From Corallococcus soli (GTDB lineage Bacteria > Myxococcota > Myxococcia > Myxococcales > Myxococcaceae), in the NCBI RefSeq assembly GCF_014930455.1, contig NZ_JAAIYO010000007.1, positions 62,001 to 126,000 of the forward strand: a DNA stretch of 64,000 nt, read 5' to 3'. The first letter of the stretch is position 1; every line of letters starts with the position of its first letter. A program made the translations under genes and the position numbers. Positions 27,394 to 37,469 of the stretch are shown here, piece after piece. The notes under the pieces are model-generated. The model had not been told where the DNA came from. It saw nothing but the letters and a program-made list of their open reading frames with translations, and searched no databases.

Positions 27394-29025
27394 TCAGCGG
27401 GTCACGTCGTTGGTCACGGCCAGGAGCATCAACAGCAGCAGCAGCGCCAGGCCCACCATGTTCGCCACCTCGCGCACGCGCACGGGGATGGGGCGGCGGC
27501 GGATGCCCTCCCACACCGCGGACAGCAGCTGGAAGCCATCCAGCACCGGGATGGGCAGCAGGTTCATCACGCCCAGGTTGATGGAGATGATGGCCATCAG
27601 GTTGAGGAAGCTGTCCATGCCCTGCTCGGCGCTCTTCGCGGCGAGCTGGTACATCATGATGGGGCCGCCAATCGTGCTGGGCGACACCTTGCCCACCACC
27701 AGCCCGCCCAGCACCTGCACCATCTGCCCGACGATCTTCGGGACGATGAGCGCGGCCTCCTTGAAGGCGGCCACCGGGCCCAGGTCGATGGTCACCTTCT
27801 CCACCGGCGGCAGGTCCGCGCTGCTGAAGCTCCACGGGCGCACGCCGAACACCAGCGGCGCGCTCGTCTGGCCGTAGTCGTCGCGCATCTTGAGCGGCGC
27901 CTGCGCCAGCTTCTCCGTGCGCTCACCCTTTTCGCCGCGCCACGTGAGCGTGAAGGGCTGCGCCTGCAGGCCGTTGAGCACCGTGGCCAGCTTGTTGAAG
28001 GACTTCAGCGGCGTGCCGTTGATGGCCACGATGCGGTCGCCCGGCTGGATGCCCGCGCCCTCCGCCACGCTGCCCGACGCCACGGTCGCCACGTAGAGGT
28101 CCACCGCTTCGGCGCCCAGCGCCGCGGGGCCCTCGCCGGCCTGACGCGACAGGGACACCTGCTTCACCTCCGGCACGCGGCCGGAGACGACGCCCACCGC
28201 CACGGGCGACAGCCGCGCGACGCTCAGCTCCAGCGGCGAGCCCTCCGGCACCTTGGCCACTTCACGGTAGAGGGCCGCTTCGTCCTGCACGTGCACGCCG
28301 TTGACGGACAGCACCCGGTCAAAGCTCTTGAGGCCCGCGTTCGCCGCGGCCGAGCCCGCGAGCACGCCCACCACCGGCGGCTGCGGATAGGGGCTCACGC
28401 CAATCATCCCGCGCTCGACGGTGTCCACCGGGGACACCTCCGAGCTGCGCTCCGGCGTCACCTGCACCACCTGCTGCTGACCGTCGCGCTCCAGGGTGAT
28501 GGGCACCGGGCGCTCGAACTTGCCGACGAACGCGTCGCGCATGTCGTCGAAGGTGCGGACCGGCTCGCCCTCCACCTTGAGGATGCGGTCTCCGGGGCGG
28601 ATGCCCGCGGCGGCGGCGGCCATGTCCGGCGACACCATGCCCACGCGCGTGGACAGCGTCTCCTGGGGGCCCAGGAACACGAAGAAGTACACGAAGATGG
28701 GGAACACCAGGTTGAACGCCGGGCCCGCCAGCACGATGAGGCCGCGCTTCCAGGGTGGCTGCGCCAGGAAGCTGCGGGAGGCCTCCTCCGGCGACAGCTC
28801 CTCATAGGGCAGCTCACCCGCCATCTTCACGTAGCCGCCCAGGGGCAGCAGCGCCACCTGGTACTCCGTCTCGCCCTTGGTGAAGCCGATGAGCTTCGGC
28901 CCGAAGCCAATGGAGAACTTGAGGACCTTCACCCCGCAGGCCTTGGCCACGAGGAAGTGGCCGAGCTCGTGCACCGTCACGAGCACGCCCAGCAGGAGGA
29001 TGAAGAACCCGAGGTTCTGGAGCAT
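27394..29025 (-). CDS. rseP: RIP metalloprotease RseP with extra PDZ region
   Basis: 543 residues, longer than E. coli RseP (450). HELGH at 19-23 in the first span, the second motif NLLPIPVLDGFQLL near residue 490, and several spans. Three PDZ-like segments are visible: GIRPGDRILKVEGEPV, GLKSFDRVLSVNGVHV and GIQPGDRIVAINGTPL, where the E. coli protein has two. It cuts membrane-bound anti-sigma factors or signal peptides. ATG 29025 is used because the upstream part of the frame is not protein-like. It follows cdsA after 84 bp. Confidence 0.94.
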   Translation of the reverse strand: MLQNLGFFILLLGVLVTVHELGHFLVAKACGVKVLKFSIGFGPKLIGFTKGETEYQVALLPLGGYVKMAGELPYEELSPEEASRSFLAQPPWKRGLIVLAGPAFNLVFPIFVYFFVFLGPQETLSTRVGMVSPDMAAAAAGIRPGDRILKVEGEPVRTFDDMRDAFVGKFERPVPITLERDGQQQVVQVTPERSSEVSPVDTVERGMIGVSPYPQPPVVGVLAGSAAANAGLKSFDRVLSVNGVHVQDEAALYREVAKVPEGSPLELSVARLSPVAVGVVSGRVPEVKQVSLSRQAGEGPAALGAEAVDLYVATVASGSVAEGAGIQPGDRIVAINGTPLKSFNKLATVLNGLQAQPFTLTWRGEKGERTEKLAQAPLKMRDDYGQTSAPLVFGVRPWSFSSADLPPVEKVTIDLGPVAAFKEAALIVPKIVGQMVQVLGGLVVGKVSPSTIGGPIMMYQLAAKSAEQGMDSFLNLMAIISINLGVMNLLPIPVLDGFQLLSAVWEGIRRRPIPVRVREVANMVGLALLLLLMLLAVTNDVTR

Positions 29026-29109
29026 GGGCCGAACAGTAATCGCGCCCCCCGACCTGGACAACGCGCAACGACGTGCGCGAGGCAGACGGGCAGGCGCGAA
29101 AACAGGCAC

Positions 29110-29940
29110 TTAGGGCAGCAGGTGCCTCACGAACTGCACATAGACGAACACCAGCGGCGCGTTGAACACGAGCGCGTCGATGCGATCCAACACGCCGCCA
29201 TGTCCGGGAATGAGCTTTCCGGAGTCCTTCACGCCGTAAGCGCGCTTGAGCATGGACTCGCACAGGTCGCCCACGGGGCCCAGCAGTCCACCGAAGATGC
29301 CCAGCAGCACACAGTCCCAGACGGTGAAGACGGGGAAGAAGAACCCCCGGGCGATGAACATGCCCAGCACCGAGCCCACCATGCCGCCGAAGAAGCCCTC
29401 CCACGTCTTGTTCGGGCTGACGGCCGGGTAGAGCTTGTGCTTCCCGAGGAAGCGGCCCGCGAAGTACGCGAGCGTGTCGTTGGCCCAGGTGATGGTGAGC
29501 GCGCAGATGACCCACGCCAGGCCGTGCTCGGGCAGGAGCCGCAGCGCGGACAGCGCGGTGAGGCCGATGGCGCCGTAGAGGAAGCCCGTGACGAGGTGCG
29601 CGGCCCGGGTGGGGGCCTCCGCGAGCGCGCCCCGGAACAGGTTGTAGATCCACGCGAAGAAGAAGAAGACGGACGTCACCCAGAAGGCCGTCTCGCCCGT
29701 GCGGGCGGCGTCCTTCAGGGGGAGCAGCGGCATGAGGAAGGCGGCGGCCATGCCCACCCAGGCGGCGGCGCCCAGGCGCTTCTGCGTGATGAGGTAGTAC
29801 TCACCGGTGCACACGGCCGCGGCGGCGCCGAGCAGCACCGCGCTGTACCACCCGCCCAGGAACAGCAGCAGGAGCACCAGCGGCAAGAGGGTGATGCCCG
29901 TGAGGATGCGGATGAGGAGGTTCTTGTTCTTCTCGTTCAC
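29110..29940 (-). CDS. cdsA: Phosphatidate cytidylyltransferase
   Basis: 276 residues with about eight hydrophobic spans. It makes CDP-diacylglycerol from phosphatidate and CTP, the precursor of phosphatidylglycerol and phosphatidylethanolamine. The family signature KDSGKLIPGHGGVLDRIDAL is intact near the C-terminus. It starts with GTG, which overlaps the uppS stop in a GTGA, so translation is probably coupled. Confidence 0.94.
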   Translation of the reverse strand: MNEKNKNLLIRILTGITLLPLVLLLLFLGGWYSAVLLGAAAAVCTGEYYLITQKRLGAAAWVGMAAAFLMPLLPLKDAARTGETAFWVTSVFFFFAWIYNLFRGALAEAPTRAAHLVTGFLYGAIGLTALSALRLLPEHGLAWVICALTITWANDTLAYFAGRFLGKHKLYPAVSPNKTWEGFFGGMVGSVLGMFIARGFFFPVFTVWDCVLLGIFGGLLGPVGDLCESMLKRAYGVKDSGKLIPGHGGVLDRIDALVFNAPLVFVYVQFVRHLLP

Positions 29941-30731
29941 GCCTTGGCCCGCTGGGGTGTTTCGTCCCGGTTCAGCTGGGCGGACGTCAGCCCGAAGCGC
30001 CGCTCGCGGCCCTGGTACTGCGACAGGCAGCGCAGGAACTCTTCGGTGCGGAAGTCAGGCCAGAGGGCGTCGGTGAAGCACAGCTCGGCGTACGCCACTT
30101 GCCAGAGCAGGAAGTTGGAGATGCGCTGTTCGCCGCTGGTGCGCACCACGAGGTCCACGGGGGGAAGCCCGGAGGTCCACAGCCGCGACTCCAGGTCGTC
30201 CGCGCCCAGGTGCGCGGGGTCCAGCTCGCCCCGGGCCACGGACTCCGCCAGGGAGCGCGCGGCGCGCAGCAGCTCCTCGCGGCCACCGTAGGAGAGCGCC
30301 AGGGTGAGGACCATGCCGGTGTTGTGGGCGGAGTCGGCCATCAGCCGCTCCAGCGGGTCCTTCACGTAGCGCGGCAGCTTCTCCACCTCGCCAATGGCGT
30401 TGAGGCGGATGCCGTTGTCCAGGATCTCCGCGCGCTCGCTCTCAAGATATTCGCGCAGCAGTTCCATGAGCCCGGCGACCTCTTCGGCGGGGCGGGCCCA
30501 GTTCTGGGAGGAGAAGGCGTAGAGGGTGAGGGCCTGCACGCCCACCCGGCGGGCGGTGCGTGTCACCTCCCGCACACTCACGCTGCCCTCGCGGTGGCCC
30601 TCCAGGCGAGGCTGGCCCCGGAGCTCCGCCCAACGCCCGTTGCCGTCCATGATGATGCCCACATGGCGCGGGAGAGGCCGGGCCTTGACCTGGACCTCGA
30701 GAGGGGTGGGCAACACGGTGGGGCGATCCAT
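29937..30731 (-). CDS. uppS: Undecaprenyl diphosphate synthase
   Basis: 264 residues. It extends farnesyl diphosphate with isopentenyl units to the C55 carrier lipid of peptidoglycan and O-antigen synthesis. The catalytic Asp29 in HVGIIMDGNGRWA, YAFSSQNWARP, LSYGGREE and DLVVRTSGEQRISNFLLWQ are all present. ATG 30731 was chosen because upstream residues are not part of the family. The start lacks a clear ribosome-binding site but has a promoter 10 nt upstream. Confidence 0.95.
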   Translation of the reverse strand: MDRPTVLPTPLEVQVKARPLPRHVGIIMDGNGRWAELRGQPRLEGHREGSVSVREVTRTARRVGVQALTLYAFSSQNWARPAEEVAGLMELLREYLESERAEILDNGIRLNAIGEVEKLPRYVKDPLERLMADSAHNTGMVLTLALSYGGREELLRAARSLAESVARGELDPAHLGADDLESRLWTSGLPPVDLVVRTSGEQRISNFLLWQVAYAELCFTDALWPDFRTEEFLRCLSQYQGRERRFGLTSAQLNRDETPQRAKA

Positions 30732-30741
30732 GAAGCCGCGC

Positions 30742-30770
30742 ACCCTAGCGGTGGCTTCGCGTCGCGTCCA
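30742..30770 (-). promoter_or_regulatory. Predicted uppS promoter, near-leaderless
   Basis: Minus strand TGGACG (30770-30765), 17 nt, TAGGGT (30747-30742), then 10 nt to the ATG. Transcription would begin about 4 nt before the start codon. Confidence 0.4.
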
Positions 30771-30854
30771 CGGGCGCGTGGCCGGCCGGTCCCCCTCCCC
30801 CGCTGGCCGGTCGCCTGCCGGGGTTGAACGGTTCATGGGACACACAGGGCCGGA

Positions 30855-30860
30855 TAGAGT
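30855..30860 (+). promoter_or_regulatory. TAGAGT -10-like hexamer
   Basis: Ends 8 nt before the ATG at 30869, as before the NUDIX gene. The -35 candidate TTCATG at 30832 is poor. Confidence 0.35.
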
Positions 30861-30868
30861 GGGCTTCC

Positions 30869-31711
30869 ATGAAAACTCCTGATGCCCTGGGCCGGTTCCG
30901 ACTGCTGGGTGGCCTGGTGGGCCTGTGCCTGTTTGGTGGGGGTCCGGCCTTCGGGCAGGCGGTGGGGGCTGCGGCCCCGGCGTCCTCCAGGGACTACTTC
31001 ACGGCCGCGATGGCGGAGACGGCCCGGCTCCATGACGACCTGGAGTACGAGCAGGCACTGGCTGCTGTAACGCGGGCGAAGCGGCTGGCCCGGTCCGACG
31101 CGGAGCGGGCGTCGGCGACCCTCTATGAAGGCGTCGTGCTGGCGGACATGGGGCGGCGCGAGGAGGCGCGGGCTTCGTTCCGGGCGGGCCTGGTGCTGAC
31201 GCCGGACGCGAAGCTGCCGGTGAAGGTTTCGCCCAAGGTGGAGGACGACTTCGAGTCGGTGCGCAAGGAGGTCCAGCGCGACCGGCCGGCGGTGGCGCAA
31301 CCGGTCCCGGAGGTGACGCCCCGTCCAGCGGATGCGCCGGTGCAGCGGACGGTGGAAGCCGCCCCGACGTCGCCCTCGCGGCCGGTGGCGTCCGTGGCTT
31401 CGCCCGGCGTGGACCTGAAGGTGGATGCGAAGCGGCCGCAGGTGCGGCGGGTGCCGACGCTGTCGTGGGTGCTGCTGGGCACGGGCGTGGCGGCGGGAGG
31501 CGCAGGGACGTTGTTCGGGCTCCAGTCGCGCGGCAACGTGGACTCCGCGCGCGAGGCGGAGCTGTCCTCGTCCGTGGACGGACACCTGAAGGACGCTCGC
31601 GGTCAGGCGGTGGTGGCGAACGTCCTGTTCGGCACCGCGCTGGCGGCGGCGGTGGGCGCCGTCACTGCGTACTTCCTGAGCGATCCCTCGGCCGAGGCGG
31701 GCACGCCGTGA
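30869..31711 (+). CDS. Exported protein with TPR-like region and membrane spans
   Basis: 280 residues. A signal peptide (core LLGGLVGLCLFGGGPAFGQA) is followed by a helical TPR-like region (about 35-120: YEQALAAVTRAKRLARSDAE, GRREEARASFRAGLVL), a Pro-rich linker, and two hydrophobic segments near the end (WVLLGTGVAAGGAGTLFGL and VLFGTALAAAVGAVTAYFL). This layout is common in myxobacterial envelope proteins of unknown role. Its stop overlaps the GTG start of the next gene (GTGA). Confidence 0.75.
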   Translation: MKTPDALGRFRLLGGLVGLCLFGGGPAFGQAVGAAAPASSRDYFTAAMAETARLHDDLEYEQALAAVTRAKRLARSDAERASATLYEGVVLADMGRREEARASFRAGLVLTPDAKLPVKVSPKVEDDFESVRKEVQRDRPAVAQPVPEVTPRPADAPVQRTVEAAPTSPSRPVASVASPGVDLKVDAKRPQVRRVPTLSWVLLGTGVAAGGAGTLFGLQSRGNVDSAREAELSSSVDGHLKDARGQAVVANVLFGTALAAAVGAVTAYFLSDPSAEAGTP

Positions 31712-33381
31712 GGGCGTGGCTCGCGGTGGCCGGAGTGTGGCTGGGCGTGGGCTGCACCGTGCCCAGCAAGGAGGCCGTCGAGGTCCAGCGCTTCTGCACG
31801 GATGTGGGCCGGGGCTTCCAGGACGGGACCCTGCGGCTGACGGAGAACGCGACCTGCGACCGGGGAGTCGCCGTGGAGGTCCAGGCCCAGGGTTTCAGCC
31901 CGGGCTGTGTCCGGGTGTCGCTCCAGGACCGCGACCAGCGGGAACTCGCCACCACTTCGCTGAAGGGGACCACGCAAGTCACCCCGAACAACCCGGCCCA
32001 CCTTCGCGTCCTGCTCTCGGAGCAACAGGGCACCGCGTTCGACCTGGTCGCGACGGCCCATTATGCCAACTGCGAGGGGACGTCTCTGGCCCAGGCCCGC
32101 AAACAGGTAGAGGTTCCGAAGGGGAGCGTGCTGGGTGTCCAGCTCGTGGTGTCTGCAACGGATGTGGATGGGGACGGCTATGTCGATGTGGGCACCAGCG
32201 GCACGGACTGCGATGACCACAACGCACAACGCCACCCAGGAGCCCAGGAGGTCTGTAATGGCGTGGATGACAATTGCGCCGACGGTGAGACCGAGGCCTT
32301 CATTCCCTGGTTCGTCGATGAGGATGGCGATGGCTGGGCCGGTACACCCGCAGGCATGGGTTGCACACCTCCGGTGCCGGGCGCATCCCCGCAGTCGTTG
32401 GACTGTGATGAGAACTCCCCGTTCATCGCGCAGGGGATTGCAGAGATGTGCGACCGGTTGGACAACAACTGCGATGGGCGAGTGGATGAGGGCTGTTCCA
32501 CCTCGTCCTGGGTGATGCAGCCCGATGCGGGGACCAGCGACTGGACCGCGCTCGCGGCCTATGCGCCCAACAACACATGGCTCGCGACGGGGACAGGAGT
32601 GGTGTCCCACGTGGGCGATCACTCGCTCGCGAAGGGCTGCTCAGGATTCTGGAGGGCCGCGTGGAGCAGCCGTGACGGACAGGTGTTCCTGGCGTCGGCC
32701 AGCAACGGGCTGGCCTCCACTATTCCCGGAGTGACCACCTGCTACGAAACGAGTCCTCCATCCGCCTCGAATGACCTTACGGGTATCACCGGCCTTGAAA
32801 GTGCGAAGGACGGCGGAGTCCAGGGGGTCTATGCCGTGGCCAGCAACGGGAAGATCTTCCACTGGTCCATGCCCTTCAACGTGTCGGGCGCCGTCACCCA
32901 GCTCGACATGGTTCCCGCCAGCCTGAGAGCGGTGGACGGAGAGGGAACGACCGATACCCTGCTGGCCGTGGGCGTCCGGTCGGATGGTGGACCGGCGGCG
33001 TTCCGCTTCAACCCGGACGGTGGCCCCTGGCTGCAAGAAGACCTGGATGCGCCCCACAGCAGCGGCCTCTTGAGCGTGGACGTGGTGGACAGCCGACTGG
33101 CCTATGCGGTGGCTGACAACGGCACGGTGCTGGCGCGCGAGCGCGGCGTCTGGCGCATGCTACCGCCCCTGATGGGCTCGGAGCATTTGACGGACGTCGT
33201 CGCCTACGGCCGGAGCGGGGTCTACGTCTCCAGCCTCGAAGGCAGGATCCACCTGTTCAATGGCAGCACCTGGCAGACGATCTACACGGGGCTCCAGCCG
33301 CTCACGAACATCGACGGGCCACTCCCTACGGAGATATGGGCCGTGGGCCATAAGGGCACCGTGCTGCGGTACAAACCCTGA
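31708..33381 (+). CDS. Lipoprotein with MopE-type metal-binding repeats and a beta-propeller-like domain
   Basis: 557 residues from a GTG that overlaps the previous stop. The lipobox GVGC (Cys16) marks a lipoprotein. Residues about 152-193 (DVDGDGYVDVG, DCDD, CNGVDDNCADG) and 204-265 (DEDGDGWAG, DCDEN, MCDRLDNNCDGRVDEGC) are two repeats of the kind found in the copper-binding protein MopE. The rest, about 280-557, has repeating short strands with W, G and DG motifs (VYAVASNGKIFHW, AYAVADNGTVLARE, IWAVGHKGTVLRY) and looks like a WD/kelch-type propeller. Metal identity is not known. Confidence 0.8.
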   Translation: MRAWLAVAGVWLGVGCTVPSKEAVEVQRFCTDVGRGFQDGTLRLTENATCDRGVAVEVQAQGFSPGCVRVSLQDRDQRELATTSLKGTTQVTPNNPAHLRVLLSEQQGTAFDLVATAHYANCEGTSLAQARKQVEVPKGSVLGVQLVVSATDVDGDGYVDVGTSGTDCDDHNAQRHPGAQEVCNGVDDNCADGETEAFIPWFVDEDGDGWAGTPAGMGCTPPVPGASPQSLDCDENSPFIAQGIAEMCDRLDNNCDGRVDEGCSTSSWVMQPDAGTSDWTALAAYAPNNTWLATGTGVVSHVGDHSLAKGCSGFWRAAWSSRDGQVFLASASNGLASTIPGVTTCYETSPPSASNDLTGITGLESAKDGGVQGVYAVASNGKIFHWSMPFNVSGAVTQLDMVPASLRAVDGEGTTDTLLAVGVRSDGGPAAFRFNPDGGPWLQEDLDAPHSSGLLSVDVVDSRLAYAVADNGTVLARERGVWRMLPPLMGSEHLTDVVAYGRSGVYVSSLEGRIHLFNGSTWQTIYTGLQPLTNIDGPLPTEIWAVGHKGTVLRYKP

Positions 33382-33400
33382 ACGCCGGGTTCCTCGCGAA

Positions 33401-35251
33401 TCACTCCGTCAGCAGGTTGAGCTTGAAGAGATTGTCCTGGCCGGCCTTCACCGCAAAGGTCCGGGTCACGTCCTTCCTCAAGTCACTGTTCACGAGCCGC
33501 ACCCGGTGCGTCCCTTCCGTGACCTCGACGACACCGAACGGGGTCTGCCCCAGGTTCTTGCCGTCCAGATACACCGTCGCGTACGGACGGATCCGGAACT
33601 CCACTCTTCCCTTGGCCAACGGGCGAAGAGGCCTCGACGGCCTCACGGGACGGCCCGCATCTGGCGATGTGGTCGCCGCGCCCGCGTCAGCGTCAGTCGG
33701 ACCCGCATCCGCTTCCTCAGCGCCCGCGTCCTCAACCCCCGCGTCGGTCACGACCACCAGGGCCCCTGATGGAACAAGAGGATCCTCCGGCGCTCCGTTC
33801 GTGAGCGTCGGGTCCTTCGGAGGCGAATCGCCCTTCACCACGGGCGCCACGGGCTTTGAACCCGACCCGAGGACGACCCATCCCCCCGCCGACACCAGCG
33901 CGCCCAGGGCCACCACCGAAGCCACCACCACCCCACGACGCGAAGCGGGCTTCCCCACCGGACTCGCGGGCTCCACGACATCGCCACGCGCAGGAGTCGG
34001 CGGAGGAGCCACGGCTCGTGCGGGCGACGCACCTCGCGGCAGGAGATTGCCCGCGGAAGGCGTCGCGGGATCCGTCGCCGCATCAATGGAGCCCGACAGC
34101 GCCGGTTGCCCCGTCAGCGCGGGAGCCTCCAGGGAGTCCCGTCCACTGCCATCCGCCCTCTCCGCGCCGGCCTTCGCACCCCACGCCGTGCCCTTCCCGG
34201 CAGGCATCGGCGTCGTCAACGCCTCCGCGGCTCGCGGCGCCTCCCCTTCCGGACGAAGCTTCGGCTTTCCCGGCGCCTCCACGTCCAGGACCGCGGTCTC
34301 CCGCACCTTCGCCGCCACGGGCGTGGGCGGCGTCGAGGCGTTCTCCGTCACCTGCGCCACCAGCCGGGAGATCTGGAATGCGCCCACGGGCTCGCCCTGG
34401 GACATCACGAACCGCTCCAGGTCCGCCTGGAGCTCCCGGCAGTCCGGATAGCGCTCCGCCCGGTCCTTCGCGAGCGCCCGCTCCAGGATGCGCTGCATCG
34501 CCGGGGGCAGGTCGGGGCGGCGCTCCACCGCGGGCACGAAGGGCTCGAAGAGGATGGCCTGCATCATGCCCACCTCCGTCGCCGCGTCGAAGGGGCGCCG
34601 GCCGGTGAGCAGCTCGTAGAGCACCATGCCCAGCGCGTACACGTCCACGCGCGCATCCATGTTCCGGGCCTGGAGCTGCTCCGGGGGCATGTACGCGACC
34701 TTGCCCTTCACCACGCCCGTCTGCGTGCGGTGGCTCTGCCCCGCGACCTTCGCGATGCCGAAGTCCACCACCTTCACCGCGCCCTGCCGGGACACCAGCA
34801 CGTTCTCCGGGCTGATGTCGCGGTGGACCAGCCCCAGCGGCGTCCCCGTCTCCGGGTCCGCCAGCTCGTGCGCGAACGCCAGCCCCTCCGCGGCGCAGGC
34901 CACCATCTTCGCGCACAGCGCCACCGGCAGCGGTGCCTGCTGCTCCGTGGAGCGCTTGATGAGCCGGCGCAGCGTGGGCCCGTCGATGTACTCCATCGCC
35001 AGGAAGTAGCTGCCGTCGGCCTCGCCGAAGTCGAAGATCTGCACCACGTTCGGGTGGTCCAGCTGGGCGGCCAGCTTCGCCTCGCCCAGGAACATCTCCA
35101 CGAACGCCTCATCCTCCGCCAGGTGCGGCAGGATGCGCTTGAGCACCAGCGTCTTCTCGAAGCCACGCGGCCCGGCAGCCTTGGCGAGGAACACCTCCGC
35201 CATGCCCCCCGACGCGAGCTTCCGAACGAGCTGGTACTTCCCCAGTTGCAT
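33401..35251 (-). CDS. Membrane Ser/Thr protein kinase with PEGA domain
   Basis: 616 residues. Kinase domain at about 5-268: G-loop [10 protein letters not shown], catalytic Lys38, HRDISPEN with Asp145 (ISPEN variant common in myxobacteria) and DFG at Asp163. A disordered Pro/Ala linker follows, then a membrane span at about 437-458 ([20 protein letters not shown]), an external DAG-rich linker, and a C-terminal PEGA domain (549-616, [20 protein letters not shown]). It could sense an envelope signal and phosphorylate cytoplasmic targets. It diverges from the kinase at 35380. Confidence 0.93.
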   Translation of the reverse strand: MQLGKYQLVRKLASGGMAEVFLAKAAGPRGFEKTLVLKRILPHLAEDEAFVEMFLGEAKLAAQLDHPNVVQIFDFGEADGSYFLAMEYIDGPTLRRLIKRSTEQQAPLPVALCAKMVACAAEGLAFAHELADPETGTPLGLVHRDISPENVLVSRQGAVKVVDFGIAKVAGQSHRTQTGVVKGKVAYMPPEQLQARNMDARVDVYALGMVLYELLTGRRPFDAATEVGMMQAILFEPFVPAVERRPDLPPAMQRILERALAKDRAERYPDCRELQADLERFVMSQGEPVGAFQISRLVAQVTENASTPPTPVAAKVRETAVLDVEAPGKPKLRPEGEAPRAAEALTTPMPAGKGTAWGAKAGAERADGSGRDSLEAPALTGQPALSGSIDAATDPATPSAGNLLPRGASPARAVAPPPTPARGDVVEPASPVGKPASRRGVVVASVVALGALVSAGGWVVLGSGSKPVAPVVKGDSPPKDPTLTNGAPEDPLVPSGALVVVTDAGVEDAGAEEADAGPTDADAGAATTSPDAGRPVRPSRPLRPLAKGRVEFRIRPYATVYLDGKNLGQTPFGVVEVTEGTHRVRLVNSDLRKDVTRTFAVKAGQDNLFKLNLLTE

Positions 35252-35339
35252 TGGTGCCGAGGTTTCCCACGGTTTTCCGGAAAAGTGAAACGACCTCGAG
35301 GGTCGAGCGTCCGCTGGCCCGCAAGGTGCGAGCCGGTGT

Positions 35340-35369
35340 TTGACCGAGACGTGACGTGCTCCGTAGGAT
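35340..35369 (+). promoter_or_regulatory. Predicted promoter of the acidic-insert kinase
   Basis: TTGACC (35340-35345), 18 nt, TAGGAT (35364-35369), then 10 nt to ATG 35380. It lies in the 128-bp region between two divergent kinase genes. Confidence 0.5.
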
Positions 35370-35379
35370 CCGCGTCCCC

Positions 35380-36510
35380 ATGCCCCGCAAGGCCATTGGT
35401 CCCTACCGCGTGTTGGAGACGCTCGGCAGTGGCGGGGCCGGGACCGTGTATCGGGCCCGGGACCGCCGCACGAACGACGAAGTCGCGCTGAAGCTCCTGT
35501 CGACCGGTCCGTCCCTGGACGACCGCGCCGCACGCAGACTCGTGCGCGAATTCGAGACCCTGGCGGACCTGGCGCACCCCAACGTGGTGAAGGTCTTCGA
35601 GGCCGGCGTCCACGAGGGCTGGCCGTACCTGGCCATGGAGCTCATCGAAGGCCTCACCCTGCGCCACTACCTGGACGTGAGCACGGGCCAGCTGCAATCG
35701 GCCACGCCGCTCTCTCGCGCGCCGCTGTCCATCCGCCGCACCGAGGACGACGACTTCGGCAGCGTGGATGGCCCGGACGAGGACGCGGACGACGACTCGG
35801 TCGTGGACGAGGACAGCGACGACGGCACGTTCGGCCTCAACGCCTTCGCGGAGGAGGCCCCCAGCGAGGACCTGGCCAGCTTCCACGGCGCGGGCGCGGA
35901 GGACGACTCGGACTCGGACGACGTGCCGGTGGATCCGCGCCGCGAAGTCGCGCGCAGGCCGTCCACCCTGGCGCCCGTCACCCCGCCGCGCATGGCGGAC
36001 CTGAACCGCCCGGAGCGCATGGGCCGGCTGAAGGACGCGTTGCTCCAGGTGTGCGAGGCGCTGGCGTACATCCACGGCCACGGGCTGGTGCACCGCGACC
36101 TGAAGCCGTCCAACATCATGGTGGACGACGACCGGCAGGTGCGGCTGATGGACTTCGGCCTCGCCAAGTTCCTCGCGGACGACGCGGGCATCACCGCGGA
36201 CGGCAAGCTCGTGGGCACCTACCGGTACATGGCGCCGGAGCAGATTCTGGGAGAGCCGCTGGATGGGCGCTCGGACCTGTACAGCCTGGGCGTCATCCTG
36301 TACGAGCTGATGAGCGGGCGTCCGCCGTTCGACGCGAAAACGCCGCACGAGCTGTGGCGCCAGGTGCTGGAGACGGAGGCACCGCCGCTGCTCGCGCTCA
36401 ACCTGCATGGCGACCCGCAGCTCGCGCGCGTCGCCCATCGCCTCATCCGCAAGGAGCCGGACGACCGGTTCCAGACGGCCGAGGAAGTCTACGAGGCCCT
36501 CTCCGAGTGA
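35380..36510 (+). CDS. Ser/Thr protein kinase with a large acidic insert
   Basis: 376 residues, no membrane span. G-loop [11 protein letters not shown], catalytic Lys38, HRDLKPSN with Asp240, DFGLA with Asp258 and APEQ are all intact, so activity is likely. Between the hinge ([13 protein letters not shown], ending near 99) and the helix before the catalytic loop is a ~108-residue insert (101-208) rich in Asp/Glu ([21 protein letters not shown]). Ordinary kinases have a few residues there. The insert may bind a partner or be phosphorylated. The stop overlaps the next start (GTGA). Confidence 0.9.
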   Translation: MPRKAIGPYRVLETLGSGGAGTVYRARDRRTNDEVALKLLSTGPSLDDRAARRLVREFETLADLAHPNVVKVFEAGVHEGWPYLAMELIEGLTLRHYLDVSTGQLQSATPLSRAPLSIRRTEDDDFGSVDGPDEDADDDSVVDEDSDDGTFGLNAFAEEAPSEDLASFHGAGAEDDSDSDDVPVDPRREVARRPSTLAPVTPPRMADLNRPERMGRLKDALLQVCEALAYIHGHGLVHRDLKPSNIMVDDDRQVRLMDFGLAKFLADDAGITADGKLVGTYRYMAPEQILGEPLDGRSDLYSLGVILYELMSGRPPFDAKTPHELWRQVLETEAPPLLALNLHGDPQLARVAHRLIRKEPDDRFQTAEEVYEALSE

Positions 36511-37469
36511 GCACCGCGACGACGCACACCCTCACCGTGGACGCCGCCAAGGCGGGCCAGCGCGTGGACCTGTTCGTGGGCGAGGCCCTGGGCCTGTCCC
36601 GCGCGCGCATGAAGCGCCTCTTCGACGAGGGCCAGGTGCGCGTCAACGGCCGCCCCGCGAAGAAGGGCCTGATGGTCGCCGCCGGCCAGCAGATCGCCGT
36701 GACGGTGGAGGAGACGACGCGCGAGGCCGTGCCCGACGCGGACTTCCCGCTGGTCATCCTGCACGAGGACGCCTCGCTGCTCTTCGTGGACAAGCCCGCC
36801 GGCCGGGCCTCCCACCCGCTGCAACCGGGTGAGACGGGCACCGTCGCCAACGCGCTCGTCTCCCGCTACCCCGAGTGCGCCCAGGCATCCCAGGACGCGC
36901 GCGAGGGCGGCCTGTGCCACCGCCTGGACGTGGAGACGTCCGGCGTGGTGGTCGCGGCCCGCACGCGCGAGGCCTGGACCGCCGTGCGCGAGTCCTTCAC
37001 CCAGCGCGCCGTGGACAAGCACTACCTCGCGCTGGTGACGGGGCCGCTCGCGGACGAGGGCGAGGTGGAGGTGCCCCTGCGCCACCACCCGCGCCACCCG
37101 GACCGCGTGGAGCCCGCCCCCCACGGCGCCGAGGACGCCCGCGAGGCGCTGTCCCGGTTCCGGGTGCTGGGCCGCTCCGGGGACTACAGCCTGGTGGAGG
37201 TGAAGATCCTCACCGGCGTGCTGCACCAGGTGCGCGCGCACCTGGCCGGCATCGGCGCGCCGCTGGTGGGGGACGCGCTCTACGGGGGCCGCGAGGCGCC
37301 GGAGCTGGGGCGCTTCTTCCTGCACGCCCGGTCGCTCTCCGTGCCCCACCCTGTCACGAAGGAGCCCGTGCGCGTGGTGAGCCCCCTGCCCCCGGACCTG
37401 GAGGCGGAGCTGGCGCGGCATGGCCTCACGCTGCCGGAGGCTGGCGGGGCTACTCCCCCATCACCTTGA
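36507..37469 (+). CDS. RluA-family pseudouridine synthase
   Basis: 320 residues from a GTG overlapping the kinase stop. Residues about 15-65 are an S4 RNA-binding domain ([18 protein letters not shown]), followed by the synthase domain with catalytic Asp141 in [28 protein letters not shown] and [20 protein letters not shown]. It converts uridine to pseudouridine in rRNA or tRNA; which site cannot be told. Co-translation with a kinase is unusual. The last 20 bp overlap the 3' end of the convergent yjbQ gene. Confidence 0.93.
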   Translation: MSTATTHTLTVDAAKAGQRVDLFVGEALGLSRARMKRLFDEGQVRVNGRPAKKGLMVAAGQQIAVTVEETTREAVPDADFPLVILHEDASLLFVDKPAGRASHPLQPGETGTVANALVSRYPECAQASQDAREGGLCHRLDVETSGVVVAARTREAWTAVRESFTQRAVDKHYLALVTGPLADEGEVEVPLRHHPRHPDRVEPAPHGAEDAREALSRFRVLGRSGDYSLVEVKILTGVLHQVRAHLAGIGAPLVGDALYGGREAPELGRFFLHARSLSVPHPVTKEPVRVVSPLPPDLEAELARHGLTLPEAGGATPPSP

